The translations under genes were made by a program, and so were the position numbers. DNA of 64,000 nt. Source: Bacteroidia bacterium (GTDB taxonomy: Bacteria > Bacteroidota > Bacteroidia > CAIKAF01). Where the stretch lies: assembly GCA_016742095.1 (NCBI GenBank), contig JACVCJ010000002.1, positions 97,309-161,308 of the forward strand, written 5' to 3'. A model generated the notes under the pieces. The model was not told the DNA's origin, searched no databases, and worked only from the letters and a program-made list of their open reading frames with translations. Shown in pieces: positions 53,221-61,300 of the stretch (within the stretch, counting starts at the first letter, position 1; every line of letters starts with the position of its first letter).

Positions 53221-53475
53221 ATGAAAAAAGTTTCCCTTACTCTTGTTGTCCTCTCTGTACTTTTTGCGCTCTTCGCCGGCTCCTGCCGCAAACGTGTATA
53301 CTGCGACCAGTGCTGGTTCCGCAATAATGCACAGGACAGTGCGATCTATATCGCTAAAGAATGTTTCGATCATCAGTCCGAGACCGAAGCCCGTATACAG
53401 CAGCTGACAGATAGTTTTGCCGTCCAGGGCTACACGGCGGAATGCAATGTCCTTATCCTGAAGCAGGTAAAATAA
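53221..53475 (+). CDS. small cysteine-rich lipoprotein, 84 aa, paralog
   Basis: Signal sequence MKKVSLTLVVLSVLFALFAG followed by the lipobox Cys in AGSC. The mature part carries YCDQC, KECFDH and AECNVL, matching the four-Cys spacing of the preceding gene. The two genes are 52 bp apart and look like an old tandem duplication. Two earlier in-frame residues (MYP) exist, but ATG 53221 begins the signal peptide. Function unknown. Confidence 0.75.
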   Translation: MKKVSLTLVVLSVLFALFAGSCRKRVYCDQCWFRNNAQDSAIYIAKECFDHQSETEARIQQLTDSFAVQGYTAECNVLILKQVK

Positions 53476-53479
53476 AGGA

Positions 53480-53899
53480 TCAGCCCGCGCATTTATCGCA
53501 GGTGCCTTTTACAAAAAGCGAGGTTTCTTCGGCCTTAAAGCCTTTGGGCAAATGTACCTGCGGCACCGGTTCGCTGTCGATACAGGTGGTCTTTCCGCAA
53601 TCGGTACACGAAAAGTGAATATGCTCATGAGCGTGCGGCTCCGAATGTACGTGTTCGTGCTGGCAGAGGGCGTAGCGCGTAAGTCCGTCCTCGGAAGGCA
53701 CCTTGTGCAGGATACCGCATTCCATATAGGTATGCAGGGTACGGTAAATGGTAACCCGGTCGAAATCTTTTTTGAAATGGTCTTCGATCTCGGGCTGCGA
53801 AAGCGCGTAGCCCTTCGAGGAGAAATACTTCAGGATATCTACCCGTACAGGGGTTTTGCGTAATCCGTGCGCTTTTATTATTTCAACTTCCTTTTCCAT
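53480..53899 (-). CDS. Fur-family transcriptional regulator
   Basis: A 139-residue Fur/Zur/PerR-type repressor. The winged helix is at about 10-80 (PEIEDHFKKDFDRVTIYRTL), the His-rich stretch HEHVHSEPHAHEHIHFSC follows, then CTDCGKTTC and the terminal CDKC hold the two CxxC zinc knuckles. The His-rich segment and the co-directional ZIP transporter upstream (three bases) point toward Zur, but Fur is not excluded. A palindrome upstream of the ZIP gene may be its operator. Confidence 0.9.
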   Translation of the reverse strand: MEKEVEIIKAHGLRKTPVRVDILKYFSSKGYALSQPEIEDHFKKDFDRVTIYRTLHTYMECGILHKVPSEDGLTRYALCQHEHVHSEPHAHEHIHFSCTDCGKTTCIDSEPVPQVHLPKGFKAEETSLFVKGTCDKCAG

Positions 53900-53902
53900 G
53901 AC

Positions 53903-54640
53903 TCAGTGCGGATGCGTGAGTAAATTTACGAAAAATACAGGGATAAAACCCAGCAACGTCCACAATAATTCGGGTATGTTCACGCTTTTCCCCCTGAAAA
54001 TATGCGCCAGGGAAAAAGCTGCGCTCACCGCCAGGTTTACCGTGGCAAACGTAGAGAGGAACAACAGCGTTCTATCGGAGACCGGCAGTACCATAAAAGA
54101 AAGCGGCGCCACCAGGAAAAAGGGAATACCGGCCAGGAGTCCCAGCAGCGATTTGCCCGAGGCGTTGCCCGTAGAAATAAGCAGTCCGTAATTGCCCGCC
54201 TTGTGCACCAGTTCGTGTATGAACAGCGAGGCGGCCAGGCTGAACCAGATGGCCGGGGAATCGCTCACCCACAGCACCAGGGTAAAGGCGTTCACGAGGT
54301 TGTGCAGGTAATCGGCCGAAAGGATCGACACCGCATTCAGCCGTGAACGTCCGATCTTAAGCGAGTTGAACAGTGCCGAAAAGATAAGTCCGAGGATAAT
54401 GCCCGTCCAGCTGAATTCCACATGGGAATCGTGTTCCGGCAAAAAATGAAATACCAGGGTGGCCACAATGGAACCGATGGACAAAAGCGACAGCCTGCGC
54501 AGCCATTGCGGAGAGGAAAAACGGGTTACCGACCACAACGGAATAGCGATAAGCGGCGTAAGGCTCAGAAAAGAAACGGCTATCCAGATATTTGTACTCA
54601 AGGCTGAAATAAGGCTGCAAAGAAACAAAAAAAGCAACAA
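53903..54640 (-). CDS. ZIP-family metal transporter
   Basis: A 245-residue membrane protein with seven or eight hydrophobic segments. The metal-path motifs of ZIP proteins are seen: LVFHFLPE (about 61-68), DYLHNLVNAF (TM4 HN) and FIHELVHKAGNYGLL (TM5 HExxHE-like, here HELVHKAG). It most likely imports zinc or other divalent metal. The gene opens with TTG at 54640, since no ATG fits in that frame; the TTG sits inside a palindrome (54634-54646). It overlaps nothing and is followed after three bases by the Fur-family gene. Confidence 0.82.
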   Translation of the reverse strand: MLLFLFLCSLISALSTNIWIAVSFLSLTPLIAIPLWSVTRFSSPQWLRRLSLLSIGSIVATLVFHFLPEHDSHVEFSWTGIILGLIFSALFNSLKIGRSRLNAVSILSADYLHNLVNAFTLVLWVSDSPAIWFSLAASLFIHELVHKAGNYGLLISTGNASGKSLLGLLAGIPFFLVAPLSFMVLPVSDRTLLFLSTFATVNLAVSAAFSLAHIFRGKSVNIPELLWTLLGFIPVFFVNLLTHPH

Positions 54641-54646
54641 TGTTGC
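54634..54646 (-). promoter_or_regulatory. palindrome at the ZIP-Fur operon start, putative Zur operator
   Basis: GCAACA-A-TGTTGC is a perfect 6-1-6 palindrome, extending to 9-1-9 with one mismatch. It covers the TTG start of the ZIP gene. Fur/Zur-type regulators bind short A/T-centred palindromes of this form, and the operon encodes such a regulator, so autoregulation is a natural idea. The consensus in this group is not known to me. Confidence 0.45.
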
Positions 54647-54947
54647 ATTAATATCTGTAAAAAAAGCAGAGGTTATGAAACCGCAGTGTTATTGTAAACT
54701 TCAGGTCGCAGCTTTTTGTATATACGAAAAAAATGAGGCTGGATGACAGTCCTTTACAGGAAAAATAAAATTTATGTAAACCCAAAGGCAATTTTATACG
54801 TAAGTAGTACCCGACCGGCTTGTTTTTAACGTCACTGAATTTGGAAATTTAAATTTTTTTCACAAAATTTGAGAGACTGAAAAACATACCTCTTTTACCG
54901 GCTCCTTATTAGTAGAACACACTATTTCTAAATCTAAACCACTAATA
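54647..54947. other. intergenic region upstream of the surface-protein operon
   Basis: AT-rich, no credible gene. A TTTG at 54840-54843 and AAAATTTG at 54864-54871 separated by 20 bp form a possible promoter, with the first base of the -7 box off consensus. A 22-codon ORF at 54675-54746 has no signal of being real. Confidence 0.4.
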
Positions 54948-55340
54948 ATGAAAAGGTTTACACTTTGTTTCATTCTGACCGGGTCGATGTGGCACCTTAC
55001 ATCGGCTCAAAAACCCCTGGACCCCAGGATCGTGGAAGTATACGGGTCGCGGGCATCGGAACTCCAGGTCCAGAATCCGGGTTGGGTCACCAGCATGGAA
55101 AAGCTTCTGAATGAGCGCATCAGCTACGTTCAAAGCCCGCAGACGGGCGATGAGAAGTACCGGAAGCTTTCGGAGTTTGCCCTGCTGGACCACGACAACC
55201 CGGACCTGAAGCGGGACCAGAGCTTCGATCCGGCCACTTTCAATCCGCTGAAATACGATCTGAACTTCTTTTCGAAGGGCACGATGGTATACCGGATCGA
55301 CGGTACATCGTTCTTACTTGTTATTGAACCGCAAGACTAA
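54948..55340 (+). CDS. small exported protein upstream of giant adhesin
   Basis: A 130-residue secreted protein: signal peptide (MKRFTLCFILTGSMWHLTSAQ), then a polar domain with KPLDPRIVEVYGSRASELQVQ and DHDNPDLKRDQSFDPATFNP. No family name can be given with confidence. It is 21 bp ahead of the giant repeat protein and probably in one transcript. A role in the export or attachment of that protein is a reasonable guess from position only. Confidence 0.8.
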   Translation: MKRFTLCFILTGSMWHLTSAQKPLDPRIVEVYGSRASELQVQNPGWVTSMEKLLNERISYVQSPQTGDEKYRKLSEFALLDHDNPDLKRDQSFDPATFNPLKYDLNFFSKGTMVYRIDGTSFLLVIEPQD

Positions 55341-55361
55341 ATTTTAAATAAAGGGGGATTT

Positions 55362-58300
55362 ATGAGGAATTTAGTAGCTGGGATCGTTGTATCCCTTGGT
55401 CTCGCGTTTCCTGTATTTTCGCAGAACATCAATATGAGCAACGGCTCGGGAACGGCCTGTTCGGGTACGTTCTATGATAATGGCGGAAGCGGAAACTATT
55501 CGAACAATCAGACACTTACGTATACCATATGCCCGTCCGTAGCCGGTAACCGGGTCGTAATGAACTTCACCACTTTTGCGCTGGAGAACAACTACGACTT
55601 CCTGACCATTTACGACGGCAACAACACCTCGGCGCCTACGCTGGGGACGTATACCGGCACTTCGGGGCCTGGGCTGGTATCTGCCACTTCCGCCAATACC
55701 ACCGGCTGCCTCACGTTTGTATTCATTTCCAACAGCAGCGGCGTAGCTGCGGGATGGGTGGCCGGTATCAGCTGCGCCACACCCTGCCAGACGATCAGCT
55801 CCAACCTGGTATCGTCCTCGCCGGCGGCCAACAGCGGTATCATCCGCATATGCCAGGGACAGACGGTTACCTTTAACGGCAGCGGCACCTTCTCGAACAG
55901 CGGAGCCGGGGCCACCTACCTCTGGAGTTTCGGCGACGGCACCACGGGCAGCGGCACTTCGGTGACCCACACCTACCCCAACCCGGGCAGTTACCTCGTG
56001 AACCTGACCATCACCGATCCCAGCGGATGCCACAACAGCAATCACCTGAACCAGGTGGTACAGGTATCCACCACGCCCACCATTAATCTTACGGCATCAC
56101 CCGCCACACTTTGCGTAGGCGCCACATCGGCCCTCAATGCCACGGTTACGCCCACACCTTTTACAGCCAACTGTACGCCACCCGTGAGCGGTACTACCTT
56201 CCTGCCCGACGGATCGGGCGTTTCGTATACCACAGCGGTGAATGTGAACTGCTATGGTCCCTTTCAGACGGTGAGCAGCGCAGCCGATATACAAAGTGTA
56301 TGCCTGAACCTGGAACACTCGTACCTGGGTGACCTGCGCATACGCCTCATCTGCCCGAACGGACAGAGCATGACGCTGAAAGCCTATCCCGGCGGCGGCG
56401 GCACCTACCTGGGCAGTCCGCTCGACGACCCTGCGGTAGGTCCGGGCACCGGCTCCACCTACTGCTTTACCCCTTCGGCCACTACCCTGCTGGTGAGCGG
56501 CCCTACGGTCACGGCCGGTTCTCCGGCGGGTAACTCCATTGCTGCCGGTAACTATATGCCGGTAAATCCTTTTTCGAACATGGTAGGCTGTCCGCTGAAC
56601 GGCGCCTGGACCATCGAAGTAACCGATAACCTGGCGGTGGACAACGGATATATCTTTAACTGGGACGTCACCTTTGCCCCGGGACTTACTCCGGCCAACC
56701 TGTCGTTCACACCTACCATCGTATCACAGGGCTGGGTACCTGCGGCCGGGCTTACCAATGTAAACGCCACCCAGGCCAATGTAACGCCTACGACTCCCGG
56801 GTCCAACTGCTATACGTATTCCGTGACCGATAACTTTGGCTGTACCTATACCCAAAACATCTGCGTGAATGCTACGGCCGGGCCTACCGTAAACATAACC
56901 CCGGCCACACTCACGATCTGCGCCGGACAAACCATAAACCTGAGCGCTACAGGGGCCACATCGTATACCTGGACAGGGCCCAACGGCTTCAGTGCCGGTA
57001 CGGCCAACATCAGTATACCCAATGCCACGGTAGCTGCCAGCGGTACCTATACCGTAACCGGCGTCAATGCCAGCGGCTGTTCTACTACGGTTACGCGAAA
57101 CGTAGTGGTAAATCCCCTGCCGGCCACGCCGAATTTTACGGTGAACTCGCCGCTCTGCACCGGCGCCACCCTAAGCCTGAACGGGCCCACCGTAGCGGGA
57201 GCCACCTATGTATGGAGCGGGCCCAACGGATTCACGTCTTCGCTGGAAGACCCGTCGGTTACTTCCGTAACGGCCGCAGCGGCGGGAACCTACTCGCTGT
57301 ATATAGTGGCAGGCGGATGTACCTCGGCAACGGCCACACAGAACGTGGTAGTGAACCCGACACCGGCTACGCCGAACTTTACGACCAACTCCCCGGTTTG
57401 CGCCGGCAATACCCTGAACCTGAACGGGCCCACCGTAGCGGGCGCTACCTATGTATGGAGCGGGCCCAACGGATTCAGCTCATCGGTAGAAGATCCGTCG
57501 ATCAGTGCCGTAACTGCAGCGGCTGCGGGCACTTACTCTCTGTATGTTGTGGTGAACGGATGTACTTCGGCTACGGCCACACAGAACGTAGTGATCAATC
57601 CCCTGCCGCCCACTCCGAACTTCACTACCAATTCGCCCCTTTGCCAGGGACAGCAGCTGAACCTGTACGGACCAAATATTGCCGGCGCCAACTATTACTG
57701 GAGCGGCCCCGGCGGATTTACCCAAAGCGGCACCAATGCCAATATAGGCAATGTAACGGTGGCCAATGCAGGCACCTATTCCTTATATGTGGTCGTGAAC
57801 GGATGTACTTCAGCCACCGCTACACAGAACGTGGTGATCAATCCCACACCGGCCACACCGAATTTTACCAGCAACTCCCCGATATGCGCAGGCGGTACAC
57901 TGAGCTTCAATGCCCCCACCGTTGCAGGTGCCACGTATGTCTGGAGCGGACCGAACGGCTTTACTTCCGCCGTAGAAGATCCGTCCATCGCTTCGGTGAC
58001 CACTGCCGCCTCGGGAACCTATTCCTTATATGTGGTAGTGAACGGATGTACTTCGGCTACCGCTACCGGGAATGTGGTGGTAAACCCGATACCGGCCACG
58101 CCGAACTTTACGACCAATTCCCCCGTTTGTGCAGGTTTTACGCTCAACTTAAACGGGCCGACCGTGGCAGGTGCTACGTATGTATGGAGCGGGCCTAACG
58201 GGTTTACTTCTTCGCTGGAAGATCCGGCCATTCCGTCTGCCACCACGGCAGCTTCGGGTACGTACTCCCTGTATGTAGTGGTGAGCGGATGTACCTCGGC

Positions 58301-61300
58301 CACCGCTACACAGAACATAACGGTAAACCCGATACCGGCCACGCCGAACTTTACGACCAATTCGCCCGTTTGTGCAGGTTTTACGCTCAACCTGAACGGC
58401 CCGACCGTGGCGGGAGCTACGTATGTGTGGAGCGGGCCTAACGGGTTTACTTCTTCGCTGGAAGATCCGGCGATCACTTCAGTGACCACGGCCGCTTCAG
58501 GAACCTATTCCCTGTACGTGGTCGTGAACGGTTGTACTTCGGCCACGGCCACACAGAACGTAACCATAAACCCGATACCGGCTACGCCGAACTTCACGAC
58601 GAATTCACCGGTCTGCGCCGGCAGTACACTTAATTTTAATGCCCCCACCGTTGCGGGTGCTACGTATGTGTGGAGCGGCCCCAACGGCTTTACTTCCGCA
58701 TTGGAAGACCCGTCCATTACTTCGGTGACCACTGCTGCTTCGGGAACGTACTCTTTATATGTGGTGGTGAACGGTTGTACTTCAGCTACGGCTACACAGA
58801 ACGTAACCATAAACCCGATCCCGGCTACGCCGAATTTCACAACGAACTCGCCCATCTGCGCCGGCAGTACACTCAGCCTGAACGGGCCGACCGTGGCGGG
58901 CGCCACCTATGTATGGAACGGGCCGAACGGGTTTACCTCTTCGCTGGAAGATCCGTCCGTTGCTTCGGCTACCACGGCAGCTTCGGGTACGTACTCCCTG
59001 TATGTAGTGGTGAGCGGCTGTACCTCGGCCACCGCCACGCAGAACGTAACGGTAAACCCGATACCGGCCACGCCGAACTTCACGACCAATTCGCCCGTAT
59101 GTGCCGGGTTTACGCTCAACCTGAACAGCCCGACCGTGGCGGGAGCTACCTATGTATGGAGCGGGCCCAACGGATTCAGTTCTTCAGTGGAAGATCCGTC
59201 GATAACCTCTGTAACAACCGCAGCTTCGGGAACCTATTCCCTGTACGTGGTCGTGAACGGGTGTACCTCAGCCACCGCTACACAAAACGTAACGGTAAAC
59301 CCGATACCGGCCACGCCGAATTTTACAACGAACTCCCCCGTTTGTGCCGGATTTACGCTTAACCTGAACGGCCCGACCGTGGCGGGCGCTACCTATGTGT
59401 GGAGCGGGCCTAACGGATTCAGTTCTTCAATAGAAGATCCGGCCATCACTTCAGTGACCACCGCAGCTTCGGGAACCTATTCTTTATACGTAGTCGTGAA
59501 CGGTTGTACTTCGGCTACGGCCACGCAGAACGTAACCATAAACCCGATACCGGCTACGCCGAACTTCACTACGAATTCACCCGTATGTGCCGGATTTACG
59601 CTCAACCTGAACGGCCCCACTGTAGCCGGAGCTACCTATGTGTGGAGCGGGCCTAACGGATTCAGTTCTTCAGTAGAAGATCCGACCATCACTTCAGTGA
59701 CCACGGCCGCTTCAGGAACCTATTCTTTATACATAGTAGTGAACGGTTGTACTTCGGCCACGGCCACACAGAACGTAACCATAAACCCGATCCCGGCCAC
59801 GCCGAACTTTACGACCAATTCGCCCGTATGTGCCGGCTTTACGCTCAACCTGAACGGGCCTGCCGTGGCGGGCGCTACCTATGTATGGAGCGGGCCCAAC
59901 GGATTTACCTCCGCAGTAGAAGATCCGTCCATTACTTCGGTGACCACAGCCGCTTCGGGAACCTATTCCCTGTACGTGGTCGTGAACGGATGTACTTCAG
60001 CTACGGCTACACAGAACGTAACCATAAACCCGATCCCGGCCACGCCGAACTTCACGACGAATTCACCGGTCTGCGCAGGGTTCACACTTAATTTTAATGC
60101 CCCCACCGTAGCCGGCGCCACCTATGTATGGAGCGGACCCAATGGGTTTACATCTTCGCTGGAAGACCCGTCCATTCCCTCGGCTACTACGGCAGCCTCA
60201 GGCACCTATTCACTCTATGTGATCGTAAGCGGATGCACCTCGGCCACCGCCACCCTGAACGCCACAGTGAATCCACTACCCAATGTAAATGCAGGCCCCG
60301 ACCAGACCATCTGTATCGGAGCCGCCGTGACACTGAGCGGTTCCGGGGCAGTAACCTACACCTGGGATAATGGGGTAACGAACGGGGTTGCCTTCAATCC
60401 GACAAGCACAACTACCTATACCGTGACCGGAACGGATGCTAATACCTGTCAGAATACAGACCAGCTGACCGTAACCGTGAATCCGTTACCGATCGTGGAT
60501 GCCGGAGCTGACCAGACAGTATGTGCCGGAACTTCGGTGACCTTAAGCGGCTCTGGTGCGGTTTCATATACCTGGGATAACGGGGTGACCAATGGCGTGG
60601 CTTTTGTGCCTGCCGCCACCACCACCTATACCGTAACCGGAACGGACGCTAATACCTGCCAGAATACCGACCAGGTTACCGTGACCGTAAATCCGCTGCC
60701 GCTCGTAAATGCGGGGCCCGATCAAACCATCTGTATCGGAGCTTCTGTAACACTGAACGGTGCCGGGGCCGTAACCTATACCTGGGACAACGGCGTAACG
60801 GACGGCGTGGCTTTCAACCCAACAACGACTACCACCTATACCGTAACCGGAACGGACGCCAATACCTGTCAGAATACCGACCAGGTTACCGTGACCGTGA
60901 ACCCGCTGCCCAATGTGAATGCCGGGCCGGATCAGACCATCTGTATCGGAGCCGCCGTGACACTGAGCGGTTCCGGGGCAGTAACCTATACCTGGGATAA
61001 CGGCGTGACGGACGGCGTGGCTTTCAATCCAACTACTACGACAACGTACACAGTAACCGGTACCGATGCTAATACCTGTCAGAACACCGACCAGGTAACG
61101 GTGACGGTGAACCCACTACCAATAGTAAACGCAGGTGCTGATCAGACCATTTGCGTAGGGGCTTCCGTTACGCTGAACGGTTCCGGAGCCGTAACCTATA
61201 CCTGGGATAACGGCGTAACGAACGGCGTGGCCTTCAATCCTACCACAACAACCACCTATACCGTAACCGGAACGGACGCCAACAGCTGTCAGAATACCGA

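Noticed and set aside
54675..54746. 22-codon ORF (MKPQCYCKLQVAAFC..)
   Set aside because: No promoter-like or conserved features were visible, and it could arise by chance in an AT-rich gap.
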